DNA of 33,592 nt from an uncultured Collinsella sp. (GTDB lineage: Bacteria; Actinomycetota; Coriobacteriia; Coriobacteriales; Coriobacteriaceae). Below, piece by piece: positions 25,482 through 33,592 of the stretch; the stretch's first letter is position 1, and each line of letters opens with the position of its first letter. Under the pieces are notes generated by a model. The model did not search any database. It was not told the DNA's origin and saw nothing but the letters and a program-made list of their open reading frames with translations. Position numbers and translations under genes: made by a program. Where the stretch lies: assembly GCA_938023085.1 (NCBI GenBank), contig CALHDP010000061.1, positions 1-33,592 of the forward strand, in the 5' to 3' direction.

Positions 25482-26201
25482 TCACCTAAACCATTGAACA
25501 ATAAGAAGCGTGACAAATACTCGAACCATGTATTGAATCGACCTAATTGGATTTAAATAGCTCTCTCCACCCTGCCGCTCGCGCATGGATACCTGTATTT
25601 CCGATACCTTATAACCTTGCTTGATAAAGAAGGCAATGGACTCGGGTTCAGGATTAAGCGCATCGTTGCAGGAATATTCTTTTAAAACGTCTCGGTTGAA
25701 AAGTCGAAATCCAGACGTAGGATCACTAATCCTTTTACCAGTTAACATTTTAATAAGGAAAGTAATCATTCTCGAACCAAACATGCGCATTGACATATCT
25801 TTACGCATCGACAAAAAACGAGAACCAATTACTATGTCAGCGTTGTCAAATTGAGCCTTCGAAACAAGCTCCGAAATATACTCAGGCCGATGTTGTCCAT
25901 CCGCATCGAATTGAACCATGTAGTCGTAATCATTCTCCAGCGCATAACAAGCTGCCGTTTGAAATCCAACCGTCAAGCCGCAGTTAATTAGCATATTAAT
26001 AACATTGCATCCCAAATTCGTACAAAGCTCGAGAGTGCAATCTCGAGAGCCGTCGTTAATGACGACGAAGTCAAAATCCGGGGCCACTCTCTTTAGTTCA
26101 AGAATAGTGCCCTCTATGCATTCCTCTTCGTTATAAGCAGGAATCGCAACAAGAACTTTTGGCAAATTCGTCACGTACGAACCGTCCTTTAATATCAACA
26201 T
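25482..26201 (-). CDS. Family 2 glycosyltransferase (DPM1-like, no membrane anchor)
   Basis: Protein of 239 aa: KVLVAIPAYNEEECIEGTI, VINDGSRDCTLELC, QFDADGQH with the DxD, and SRFLSMRKDMSMRMFGSRM leading to ISDPTSGFRLFNRDVL, typical of polyprenyl-phosphate sugar transferases. It lacks membrane helices; the DUF2304 protein encoded next may supply them. The ATG at 26201 has no clear ribosome site; GTG 26174 with AAAGGA about 10 nt upstream is an alternative. Upstream lies a non-coding relic, then rfbB on the same strand. Confidence 0.88.
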   Translation of the reverse strand: MLILKDGSYVTNLPKVLVAIPAYNEEECIEGTILELKRVAPDFDFVVINDGSRDCTLELCTNLGCNVINMLINCGLTVGFQTAACYALENDYDYMVQFDADGQHRPEYISELVSKAQFDNADIVIGSRFLSMRKDMSMRMFGSRMITFLIKMLTGKRISDPTSGFRLFNRDVLKEYSCNDALNPEPESIAFFIKQGYKVSEIQVSMRERQGGESYLNPIRSIQYMVRVFVTLLIVQWFR

Positions 26202-26469
26202 GATGCTTTACGGCATCATCTAGGTGATTCTTTATACATTCGATAAACAAGATAGATGATAACTCTTAGTACGATAGCAAATTTACGGCTGTTTGCACTC
26301 CTAACAGCATCCATATCAGTCTTCAGATACCATAGGCACCTTAATAAAACTCAAAATGCGGCCAAGCCGTTGTCGGCAAGAATTACAAGTGCGACAGCTC
26401 GCTCGCGGAATCCAGCCAGTAAAAATCAGATGCACGCTGGAGTAAAAGCCCCAACAAGCCCTCCTAGTC
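26202..26469 (-). other. Possible degenerate coding remnant
   Basis: This 268-nt spacer has coding-like stretches on the minus strand broken by stops, for example an open run reading MDAVRSANSRKFAIVLRV and further basic residues. I cannot name the parent gene. It lies just after the point where rfbB changes from GC-rich to AT-rich sequence, so it may be the tail of a gene lost in a recombination event. Confidence 0.35.
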
Positions 26470-27504
26470 TTAGCCTGACACAAAGAATGAATGGAATGGC
26501 CTTCGGTAGCGCGCCTCGGTGGCCTCCTTGGCCGGGCGCCACCAGGACTCGTTGGCGACGTACCAGTCGATCGTCTGCTTGAGCCCCTCGGCGAAGTCGG
26601 TGTGGGCCGGCCTCCAGCCCAGCTCGCGCTGGAGCTTCGTGCTGTCGATGGCGTAGCGGCGGTCGTGTCCGGGGCGGTCTGCGACCCAGTCGAAGTCCTC
26701 GGGGTCGCGGCCCATCGCCTCGAGGATCATGCGCAGCACGGTGATGTTGTTCTTCTCGCCGTCGGCTCCGATGAGGTAGGTCTCCCCCATGTGGCCCTTG
26801 GTGAGGATGTCCCAGACGGCGCTGGAGTGGTCCTCGCTGTGGATCCAGTCGCGGACGTTCTCGCCCTTCCCGTAGAGTTTCGGCTTGACCCCGTCGATGA
26901 TGTTGGTGATCTGCCTGGGGATGAACTTCTCCACGTGCTGGTAGGGGCCGTAGTTGTTGGAGCAGTTGGAGATCGTGGTGCGAAGCCCGTAGGTGCGGGT
27001 CCATGCGCGCACGAGCATGTCGGAGGACGCCTTGGTGCTCGAGTACGGCGAGGACGGGTGGTACGGCGTCTCCTCGGTGAACTTGGCGGGGTCGTCCAGC
27101 GCCAGGTCGCCGTAGACCTCGTCGGTGGAGACGTGGTGGTAGCGGATGCCGTATTTCCTCACGGCCTCCAGCAGGCGGAAGGTGCCCTCGACGTTGGTGC
27201 GCAGGAAGGGCTCGGGGTCCGAGATGGAGTTGTCGTTGTGGGACTCCGCGGCGTAGTGCACGATGGCGTCGTGGCCCGGGACGAGCCTGTCCAGCAGCCC
27301 GGCGTCGCAGATGTCGCCCACGACGAGCTCCACGCGGTCGGAGGGCAGCCCCGCGATGTTCTCGGGGTTGCCGGCGTAGGTCAGCTTGTCCAGGACGGTA
27401 ACATGTACGCCCGGGTGGTTGTCCACCACGTAGTGCACGAAGTTGCTGCCGATGAAGCCGCAGCCGCCCGTGACGATGATGTTCTTGAGAAGCAATGGTG
27501 ACAT
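26470..27504 (-). CDS. rfbB: dTDP-glucose 4,6-dehydratase, with altered C-terminal end
   Basis: Extended SDR enzyme producing dTDP-4-keto-6-deoxyglucose, precursor of rhamnose and other deoxysugars. Protein of 344 aa: IIVTGGCGFIGSNFV for NAD binding, HYAAESHNDNSI, STDEVYGDL with the catalytic T-D-E, and YSSTKASSDM with Y and K. All catalytic residues are kept. The last nine or so residues (RPFHSFFVSG) are unlike the family and are encoded by AT-rich sequence after the GC-rich body, which suggests a breakpoint near 26508. No rmlA, rmlC or rmlD is in the window. Its GC content and AGG use resemble glf rather than its neighbours. Confidence 0.94.
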   Translation of the reverse strand: MSPLLLKNIIVTGGCGFIGSNFVHYVVDNHPGVHVTVLDKLTYAGNPENIAGLPSDRVELVVGDICDAGLLDRLVPGHDAIVHYAAESHNDNSISDPEPFLRTNVEGTFRLLEAVRKYGIRYHHVSTDEVYGDLALDDPAKFTEETPYHPSSPYSSTKASSDMLVRAWTRTYGLRTTISNCSNNYGPYQHVEKFIPRQITNIIDGVKPKLYGKGENVRDWIHSEDHSSAVWDILTKGHMGETYLIGADGEKNNITVLRMILEAMGRDPEDFDWVADRPGHDRRYAIDSTKLQRELGWRPAHTDFAEGLKQTIDWYVANESWWRPAKEATEARYRRPFHSFFVSG

Positions 27505-27513
27505 GCGATCGTT

Positions 27514-28665
27514 TTACCCATTAGTTCCAGAAAGCACTTTTTCAACCAAAGACGCCGTCTTATCCCATGAACTCTCATTTTCAACCATGCGTCGACATAA
27601 ACGAGACTGCTCAGCCAACTTATCAGGGTTTTTGACAAGCGAATAGATGGCCTGCTCAACATTATCGGAATCCATAGAGCTAATAATTGTTCCGAAATGC
27701 TCGTTTGGAAAAAGCTCTCGCGCCCCGCCCACATCCGTAACAACAGAAGGACACCCGCACGAAGAAGCCTCTAGCAAAGTTGTAGCAAAGCCCTCCGACC
27801 GTGTAGGGAGACACAGCAGATCGGACTGCTGAAGGAGTGAGGAGATGTCGGAAGATGAAAGCCGTCCAACCCATCTAAGCGATTCACCTTGAGCATCATC
27901 AACTTCTTTTGATAATGCACCATCACCCGCCAGAACAAAGACGACGCCAGCTTCGACAAGCCTATGACTTCTCGAAGCCTCAAGAATGGCCTTGATGCCT
28001 TTTTCAGGAATTAGCCGCCCTACAAAACAGACCAAGAAGGACTCAGCGCCTACACCAAGCTCATTACGAAAGTCTCGCCCCGACGACATCTCTCTGAATG
28101 ACTTAGCATCGATTGAGTTGGGGATAACTCCCTTTGCTGCAATACCAAAAGACCTAAGCCACTCAACACTCTTGCTCGAAACGCCATAATAGTCTGGATG
28201 GAACCGCTTGCCCAAGGCCGTTATTAGGCGCTCATATGTACGGACCAAAGGATCAATCACCGGATTGCTAAATGAAAGAAAAGCAGAGCCGTGATCAAGA
28301 ACAACAGGTGTTATCCTCAGACTCTTTGCAAACCTAATGCCGTCAAGCGAATGAATGTAGAAACGAGCATTTACGAGCACGCCATCGAGTTGCTGACACT
28401 CAATGCGCTTCCACAAATTACGTGACAAAGCATTTATTTTAGGAACGGGAAAACGTCCCGCAAAAAAGGGAAAACAGGGCAGGCGAAGAACACCTACCCC
28501 GTCTTCATCGGTAATACCGGCACCTAAACCATTTGTATCGTTCGTAACCACCAACACCTCATTGCCGCGATCAACGAGTGCGTGCGCCAAGTTATAGGTA
28601 AAGTTTTCAATGCCGCCCATATGAGGCGGATAAAGTGCGGAAAAAAGAACGTAGCGAGATCTCAT
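27514..28665 (-). CDS. Family 4 glycosyltransferase
   Basis: GT-B enzyme of 383 aa. N-terminal domain: YVLFSALYPPHMGGIENFTYNLAHAL, where the GG loop binds the donor phosphate. C-terminal domain: FVGRLIPEKGIKAILEA and SDLLCLPTRSEGFATTLLEASSCG with the EGF..LLEA retaining-type motif. The ATG at 28665 starts 1 nt after the LicD stop; an earlier in-frame start at 28707 would overlap the LicD gene and lacks the family N-terminus. Middle gene of the minus-strand unit LicD, GT4, rfbB. Sugar unknown. Confidence 0.88.
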   Translation of the reverse strand: MRSRYVLFSALYPPHMGGIENFTYNLAHALVDRGNEVLVVTNDTNGLGAGITDEDGVGVLRLPCFPFFAGRFPVPKINALSRNLWKRIECQQLDGVLVNARFYIHSLDGIRFAKSLRITPVVLDHGSAFLSFSNPVIDPLVRTYERLITALGKRFHPDYYGVSSKSVEWLRSFGIAAKGVIPNSIDAKSFREMSSGRDFRNELGVGAESFLVCFVGRLIPEKGIKAILEASRSHRLVEAGVVFVLAGDGALSKEVDDAQGESLRWVGRLSSSDISSLLQQSDLLCLPTRSEGFATTLLEASSCGCPSVVTDVGGARELFPNEHFGTIISSMDSDNVEQAIYSLVKNPDKLAEQSRLCRRMVENESSWDKTASLVEKVLSGTNG

Positions 28666-28666
28666 A

Positions 28667-29524
28667 CTATTTCTTGGACTCCCAAATCTCCCCATTCCCA
28701 AAGTCAATTAGAAGGGGTAAATGAGTATGGCGGTCTTCCTCTTTGGGAATGGCACGCCAATCCCCATACATCGTTGTAAGATACTTGTCGGTTAGCCTCG
28801 GAACCGGATAGAGTTCTCCCTCAAACTCCGCTTGGGCAAGAGGAAAAATGTCATCCACCGAAACAGGATTCATATTTGGCCAAGCAAGAGTTAAACACTC
28901 CCTGCCAACAGCGCCAACACTGCTATCAGGAATAGCGCGATTGAACTGGCGCTGATACTCAAGGGGGTCCTTATTGAACGCTCTCTCAATAAAATGCAGC
29001 GCCTTGCAACCAGCTTTTTCGATAAAGCCAAGGAAGCCTCGATGAGGAACAGTGATATTCCCAGAATGATATAGGTAAGAACGGCGCTGAGCATTCAAAG
29101 CAAGTTTGAGCTGACGAGATCTAATCTCAGGCTCCTCGTATAGATAGTCGTATGGAAAGACATCGACGAAGATACCCATAGCGGATCCGGAATCTCTCCC
29201 CTCCTGGTTCTCGAAGCGAGTGCCATCCTTATAGACTTTACAGAACATCGCCGCATAACCAGAAGAATTACGAGAATCATGGAAGGAATAGCCGTCAGGC
29301 AATTCAGTAGAAGCAATGCTGCAAAAACGATCGTAATCAGAACGCATCATCCCGATATCAATATCATCATCCCAAGGAATAAACCCCTTATGGCGCATGG
29401 CGCCAAGGCAAGTGCCCCCGTCAAGCCACCATTTAATTCCAAACTTATCGCAAAGAAAACCAACTGCATTCAGAATAGAAAGTTCAACAGCTTTAAGCTG
29501 GGTCAGCGCACTATCGTCTGTCAT
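28667..29524 (-). CDS. LicD family phosphotransferase
   Basis: Protein of 285 aa, close to the usual LicD length. FGIKWWLDGGTCLGAMRH and IPWDDDIDIGMMRSDYDRF around residues 28-65 form the nucleotide/metal site with the DDDID cluster. It is clearly different from the LicD-like gene at 13523, lacking the N-terminal coiled-coil part. GAGG lies 6-7 nt before the ATG. First gene of the unit LicD, GT4, rfbB. Likely adds a phospho-substituent to a glycan; which one is unknown. Confidence 0.87.
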   Translation of the reverse strand: MTDDSALTQLKAVELSILNAVGFLCDKFGIKWWLDGGTCLGAMRHKGFIPWDDDIDIGMMRSDYDRFCSIASTELPDGYSFHDSRNSSGYAAMFCKVYKDGTRFENQEGRDSGSAMGIFVDVFPYDYLYEEPEIRSRQLKLALNAQRRSYLYHSGNITVPHRGFLGFIEKAGCKALHFIERAFNKDPLEYQRQFNRAIPDSSVGAVGRECLTLAWPNMNPVSVDDIFPLAQAEFEGELYPVPRLTDKYLTTMYGDWRAIPKEEDRHTHLPLLIDFGNGEIWESKK

Positions 29525-29812
29525 ATCAACCTCAAAATAAAACCTTACAGTAGCAAGTCGCAGTTAATACCGCTTCACAGCATTATGGAATGGAAAGAGA
29601 AGAATAGCGCAAGTAACGAAATTAATCATAAGCGTCTCATAATAGAGCGTCCAATCATCCGCTACCCCGCTGTGCTCTGAATGAATGCAAGATATGCATC
29701 AAGATGCATCAAGAATATCCCCTTAAAATGCATCATGCTGCAGGTGAACTCTAATTTAAAGTTAGGTACTATTGTTAGCAACGCATACCATAATGACCGT
29801 GGAAAGACGTAG
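29525..29812. other. AT-rich divergent spacer with short ATGCATC repeats
   Basis: No gene is supported in these 288 nt. ATGCATCAAG is repeated in tandem (29694-29703, 29704-29713) and recurs as ATGCATCATG at 29728-29737. TACTAT at 29767-29772 is a weak -10 candidate for the GT2 gene at 29813, which has GGAAAG upstream of its ATG. Confidence 0.5.
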
Positions 29813-30826
29813 ATGTATTTATCAATTATTATTCCAGTTTATAATTCAGCCGATTATCTTCGCCGCTGTCTTGATTCAGTCAAATATCAATCTTTCACAG
29901 ACTATGAAGCCCTTCTTATAGATGATGGTTCCACGGATTCCTCTGAAATAATTTGCAAGGAATATGCTGAAAATGATGACCGATTCAAATATTACAGACG
30001 GCCTATGAACGGTGGGGCATCAGCCGCCCGCAACGACGGCATAAGGCTCTCATCGGGGTCATACATAATGTTTATAGACAACGACGATTGGATTGAAGGC
30101 TCCGATGCTTTTGCTGCATTGCAATCAACAATACAAAACAATAATGAGCCTGATATCGTCGCTTGGCCAATGGGTGAGTATATCGAAAACGTTGGCAAGT
30201 TGAATCTTCCGGTTGTTCCTATATCCAAATCAATTAATGAACTGGACTTTAAAACTGCCGTCCTCTCTCTACTGAAAGAGAATAATTATTATTCATCAGC
30301 CAGTGGCAAAATCGTGAAAAAGCAGCTGGTTGTCTCCAATAATTTAAAATTCGATGTAAACCTTAAGCATAATGAAGACAGTGATTGGTCGTTAAAACTA
30401 CTTTACTATGCCAAATCAATCAAATGGATTGATTCAAGCTACTACGTCTACAGAAGAAACTCCGCATCATCCACAAGCAGTAAAGCTAACTGTGCGAATG
30501 TAGTGAATTCCATAGAATCCATTATCGATAAACATCTATCTGCAATCGAGACCCAACCAATTAGCTCGCATAATATTATAGTTGCGAATAATTTTGTTGC
30601 ATATTTATTCGTGCTGTTAGTCGCAAATGTTTTCTCAATGCCCAAAATCGACCAGAACAGAATTAATTACATAGCGAAGCTGAGGAAAAATCTATGGATT
30701 CTGGAATATGATGCGCAGACGCGAGTTAAATTTGCAAGAATCATTTGCTCTTTATTTGGATTAAATATCCTCGGTGAGCTTCTCTCAAAAGCGCTAAATA
30801 CCGAAAAACGTAGGCTCAAGCGGTAA
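29813..30826 (+). CDS. Family 2 glycosyltransferase
   Basis: Protein of 337 aa. GT-A motifs: LSIIIPVYNSADYLRRCLDSV, LIDDGSTDSSEII, GGASAARNDGI and FIDNDDWIEG, where DNDD stands at the acidic metal site. LKHNEDSDWSLKLLYYAK is the ED motif typical of capsule GT2 enzymes. The C-terminal 100 residues are hydrophobic in places and basic at the end. Markedly AT-rich compared with the rest of the window, as is the flippase gene 12 nt downstream; both probably entered together. Confidence 0.88.
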   Translation: MYLSIIIPVYNSADYLRRCLDSVKYQSFTDYEALLIDDGSTDSSEIICKEYAENDDRFKYYRRPMNGGASAARNDGIRLSSGSYIMFIDNDDWIEGSDAFAALQSTIQNNNEPDIVAWPMGEYIENVGKLNLPVVPISKSINELDFKTAVLSLLKENNYYSSASGKIVKKQLVVSNNLKFDVNLKHNEDSDWSLKLLYYAKSIKWIDSSYYVYRRNSASSTSSKANCANVVNSIESIIDKHLSAIETQPISSHNIIVANNFVAYLFVLLVANVFSMPKIDQNRINYIAKLRKNLWILEYDAQTRVKFARIICSLFGLNILGELLSKALNTEKRRLKR

Positions 30827-30838
30827 GGCTAGGAAACA

Positions 30839-32071
30839 TTGTCAAGCAAACTCAGTCTTAAGCAGAATATGTTGTGGAACTCCGTTGGATCCGTGATTCG
30901 ACTTTGCTGCAATTATCTAATAACAATTGCTGTCGTCCGTTTTTCGCATGGGTTTGATGCTGCGGGCGGATTGGCATTAGCCATGTCAATTTCAAGCCTT
31001 GTTCAACCAGTTGCCGAGTTTAGATTGCGAACCATTCAGGTAACGGACGTCCAAAATGAATTAAAAACTGGCGAGTACCTTGGACTTCGTTTGGTAAGCA
31101 CCACCTTAGCGTTTGCTTTAGGTATTGCTTATTCGCTTATAACGTGCAGCTTGCAATCACTGCCCGTTATTGTGCTTTATCTGATATATTCAATGGCGGT
31201 TAACCTAATTGAAGGATTCCATGCAATTGACCAAAAGCATCTGCGCATGGATTTCATCGGCATTTCTTACATTATTCAGGGTGTCAGCAGTCTTCTCTTG
31301 TTCATAATTACTCTTTCAGTTACCAATTCGCTTGAAGCTGCTGTCGGAGTCATAGCGATTGCAAACATCATGGTTTTATTTCTTTATGACAAAAAGAAGG
31401 CAAGCTTACTTGAGCTTATTAAGCTCAAATTAAATCTAAATAAATCTATTAAGGTGCTGTTGTCCTTAACCCCAATCGTGCTTGCCCAGATTTGCAGTAG
31501 CTCTGTTCTGACAATTCCAAAACAGGCTTTGGCGGCTTCATTTGGAGCAGCGGCATTGGGAATCTATTCTTCGGTAGCATCTCCGGCAACCATTGTTCAA
31601 ATGGGAGCAGGCTATATATATAGTCCATTGCTTGGGGAATTTGCAGCCCGATTCAATGAAGATAGAAGGAAAGGGCTTCGGTTATTAAAGAAAGTAGTCG
31701 TGTATATATCCGCGGCTACTTTTGGCTTATCGGTGCTTTTGCTAGTTTTTACGCGCCCGATCCTGACGATTTTGTTCGGGTCAAAGATAATTGCGTACAC
31801 AAACTTACTTGGTATGGTGTTAATTTGTACGTATTTCACCGCTTTTGCCTGGTTTTTTAACGATTTGCTTCTGTCAATTAGAGATTTTAGAGGAAGTTTT
31901 TTCGGCAACATTGCCGCGTCTGCAATGTCTATCCTCTTATCATTCATTCTTGTGCCTCAATTAGGAATGAATGGAGTGAGTTTAACCGGTGCACTTTCCT
32001 ATGGGTTGGCATTAGTATTTATGCTAGCGTTTTTTGTTAACGATTATCATAAAATGCAACTGAGAGAATGA
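30839..32071 (+). CDS. Oligosaccharide flippase (Wzx-type, MOP superfamily)
   Basis: Integral membrane protein of 410 aa with about 12 hydrophobic segments; would flip an undecaprenyl-linked repeat unit to the outer face. N-terminus LKQNMLWNSVGSVIRLCCNYLITIAVVR is typical of the family. The start TTG at 30839 has AGGA 4 nt upstream; ATG 30869 would shorten it by ten residues. AT-rich like the GT2 gene before it. The locus thus has both an ABC exporter and a flippase. No clear Wzy polymerase is present. Confidence 0.86.
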   Translation: MSSKLSLKQNMLWNSVGSVIRLCCNYLITIAVVRFSHGFDAAGGLALAMSISSLVQPVAEFRLRTIQVTDVQNELKTGEYLGLRLVSTTLAFALGIAYSLITCSLQSLPVIVLYLIYSMAVNLIEGFHAIDQKHLRMDFIGISYIIQGVSSLLLFIITLSVTNSLEAAVGVIAIANIMVLFLYDKKKASLLELIKLKLNLNKSIKVLLSLTPIVLAQICSSSVLTIPKQALAASFGAAALGIYSSVASPATIVQMGAGYIYSPLLGEFAARFNEDRRKGLRLLKKVVVYISAATFGLSVLLLVFTRPILTILFGSKIIAYTNLLGMVLICTYFTAFAWFFNDLLLSIRDFRGSFFGNIAASAMSILLSFILVPQLGMNGVSLTGALSYGLALVFMLAFFVNDYHKMQLRE

Positions 32072-32140
32072 GATTATCGGTTGATTTCCGATTGCAGCCG
32101 AACATATTGAGCTGATAACTCACTTCTGCATTTACCGAAC

Positions 32141-32179
32141 GCCCCCGAGCCCCCATCCGGGCCTCGGGGGCGCTGTTTT
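32141..32179 (+). terminator. Terminator downstream of the flippase gene
   Basis: GCCCCCGAG (32141-32149) pairs with CTCGGGGGC (32163-32171), then GCTGTTTTC. It lies 70 nt after the flippase stop and marks the right end of the glycan locus. Confidence 0.75.
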
Positions 32180-32304
32180 CCCAGCTGAAGAAACGGTGGA
32201 GATGTGTTTCGATGGGTCCCGGTGGCCATGCTCCGCCCGCTGCCCGGCACCTCTTCCCAGACTCAGCCGGACGGTCGGTCCGTCTATTCCGTTTTTCTTC
32301 CAGG

Positions 32305-32806
32305 CTAGGCCAGCAAGGCATCGCCCCTCTCTGCGCGCGCCCTCTCGATGAGCCCCGGCGTCAGGTCGAGGTCGCCGAGCGGCACGTCCCCCACGCCGTA
32401 GGCGTCCAGCAGCGCCGCCGCGTCCTCCCCGAGCATCGCCCTGAAGGCGCGGGCGGGCGTCGAGAAGCCGAGCGCGCCGCGGGGCTCGGAGTTCACGTGC
32501 GACATGGCCAGCGCCAGGTCGGCCGGGACGAGCCGGTCGAACCTGATTCCGGCGCCCTTGGGCAGCAGCTTCCTGATCTCGACGTGGTTGCGCTCGCAGG
32601 CGCCCTTCTGGTCGCTGCGCCAGGGATCGCAGTAGAACAGCCTCGTCTCGCCCGGCCCCTCGCCGAGCAGCGCCGCGATCGCCGCCTCGTCGGAGAACTC
32701 GGCGCCGTTGTCGGTGAGGACGGCGCGAAACACGCGGCGCGTCCCGTCGGCGCCGAGGGCCTCCCTGATACCGCCCAGGGCGGCCGCGACGCGACCGGCG
32801 GTCTTC
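32305..32806 (-). pseudogene. IS30-family transposase, C-terminal fragment
   Basis: The minus strand encodes the C-terminal part of a DDE transposase: VFRAVLTDNGAEFSD holds the second catalytic D, FYCDPWRSDQKGACERNH carries the downstream E, and IRKLLPKG is the IS30-type block. The frame is open upstream to about 32806, where coding similarity stops at the TGTTAGTGTC end of the next element. The N-terminal half with the DNA-binding part and first catalytic D is missing from this piece, so it is not functional by itself. Confidence 0.85.
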
Positions 32807-33537
32807 TGTTAGTGTCGAGAAAGTTGGTGTAGCGCCCGATCCGAAGCGAGTCGGCCCGGCGTCCTGGAATCTGGAACACGGTTGATATCCTATGCGGCCT
32901 CGACCCTGTCCGCAAGCTCGAGTCCGGACTCGAGCATCCCCCTGGCCTCCACCTCAAGCCGCGCCCAATCGACGGGACCGTCGATTCCCCTAGTGCGACC
33001 GTCGTCGTAGAGCTCGTTCATCCTCGCCTCCGAGAAGTACCTGGACTCCTGCCATATCTCGTCCAGCTCGCACATGACCGCGCCCGCGAGCCTCGCCAGC
33101 GAGCCCGTGGAGGGGAACACCTGCACGACGCGCGACCTGCGCTTTATCTCCCGGTTGGTCCTCTCCTGCACGTTGTTGGTGCGCAGGCGCTTCCAGTGGG
33201 TCGGAGGAAAGTCGAGGTAGGCCAGCGCGTCGGGCTCGGCCTCCTCCAGCACCGCCGCCACCCTCGGGCAGCACCCCGCCAGCATGTCGCACGCCGCGTG
33301 GTACATGGCCGTCACGGTGGCGGCTTCGCGCCCGCGGAACACCTGCGACACGATCCTGCCCACGCGGCGCCTGAGCTGCCAGGAGCCGGCCTCGCGCATG
33401 CAGTCGCGCATGAGGTGGACGGCGCAGCGCTGCCACGCGGCGCCCTGGAAGACCTCGCCGAGCGCCCGGACGAGCCCCGGGTGGGCGTCCGAGACGACGA
33501 GCCGCACGCCCGCTGCCCCGCGCGAGCGCATAGCCCG
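32807..33537 (-). mobile_element. IS256/Mutator-type element, 3' part
   Basis: This block begins with TGTTAGTGTCGAGAAAGTTG at 32807, which looks like the transposon terminal repeat, and contains the C-terminal part of an IS256-family transposase on the minus strand. It splits the IS30-type gene and is itself cut at 33537, where a third element begins. Element boundaries are inferred from where coding similarity stops. Confidence 0.7.
32890..33537 (-). pseudogene. IS256-family transposase, N-terminus missing
   Basis: About 216 codons of the C-terminal part remain. GVRLVVSDAHPGLVRAL carries a catalytic D, WQRCAVHLMRD is the conserved C..H block, and RTNNVQERTNREIKRRSRVV has the catalytic E. 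In a whole element roughly 180 further residues with the first D would precede this. The open frame continues to 33561, but the residues beyond about 33537 (MKNRLTLT) come from the adjoining element and are foreign. Confidence 0.87.
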
Positions 33538-33592
33538 TGTTAGCGTCAATCTATTTTTCACCAGTTTCGCTAAACAGGCGCGCCGTTCGCGC
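33538..33592. mobile_element. End of a third insertion element, continuing outside the window
   Basis: AT-rich TGTTAGCGTCAATCTATTTT begins exactly where IS256 similarity stops. Its first ten bases resemble the end of the IS256-type block at 32807 (TGTTAG, then C or T, then GTC). IS21-like ends also begin with TGT, but the family cannot be named from 55 bases. Confidence 0.5.

Noticed and set aside
26491..27501. Plus-strand open frame of 336 codons
   Set aside because: Exact antisense of rfbB, made of V, G, A, D and L; no motif.
29694..29737. ATGCATC repeats as a CRISPR-like array
   Set aside because: Units are only 10 bp and directly adjacent, with no spacers and no cas genes; no CRISPR array is seen anywhere in the window.
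32305..33561. One continuous novel transposase
   Set aside because: The two halves belong to different families (IS30 and IS256) and are separated by a terminal-repeat-like sequence at 32807.

Overview
This 33.6 kb window looks like a chromosomal segment of a high-GC Gram-positive gut bacterium, most likely a coriobacterium close to Collinsella. That is an inference from the GC-rich, CGC/GCC-dominated codon use of the core genes, the gene content and the complete aromatic operon; no marker gene in the window proves the taxon.

Region 1 (1-1900) is read on the minus strand. It holds tRNA-Arg(CCG), its terminator, and immediately behind it the first 575 codons of a P-type cation ATPase that runs off the left edge. 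Region 2 (1990-10630) is a compact plus-strand supra-operon with every step from DAHP to chorismate and the dedicated Phe and Tyr branches: aroF, tyrA, aroB, aroA, aroC, pheA (chorismate mutase-prephenate dehydratase-ACT), an aroE-aroK fusion and aroQ. Most genes touch or overlap. A terminator-like hairpin lies in the aroF leader and a long palindrome lies between aroEK and aroQ. A large hairpin closes the operon. Region 3 (10625-12124) is a translationally coupled pair of unknown function: a DUF4869-type protein and a compact P-loop ATPase whose C-terminal half has Toprim-like acidic motifs. It is the best candidate here for an uncharacterised two-gene system.

Region 4 (12277-32071) is a mosaic cell-surface glycan locus: UDP-galactopyranose mutase, two LicD-type phosphotransferases, a TagD-like cytidylyltransferase, an ABC-2 polysaccharide exporter (Wzm/Wzt-like), six glycosyltransferases (five GT2, one GT4), two acyltransferase-3 proteins (one broken by an in-frame TAG), a DUF6541 multispanning protein, a GT2/DUF2304 pair, dTDP-glucose 4,6-dehydratase and a Wzx-type flippase. 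The genes point to a Galf-containing, phospho-decorated, acetylated polymer, perhaps teichoic-acid-like. The locus has many strand switches, and GC content swings from very high (glf, rfbB) to AT-rich (the right-hand GT2 and flippase), as expected of piecemeal exchange. A second tRNA gene, tRNA-Arg(TCT), sits inside it between the exporter and the tagD-like gene.

Region 5 (32305-33592) is a nest of insertion-sequence remains at the right edge: an IS30-type transposase fragment cut by an IS256/Mutator-type element, which is in turn cut by the end of a third element running out of the window.
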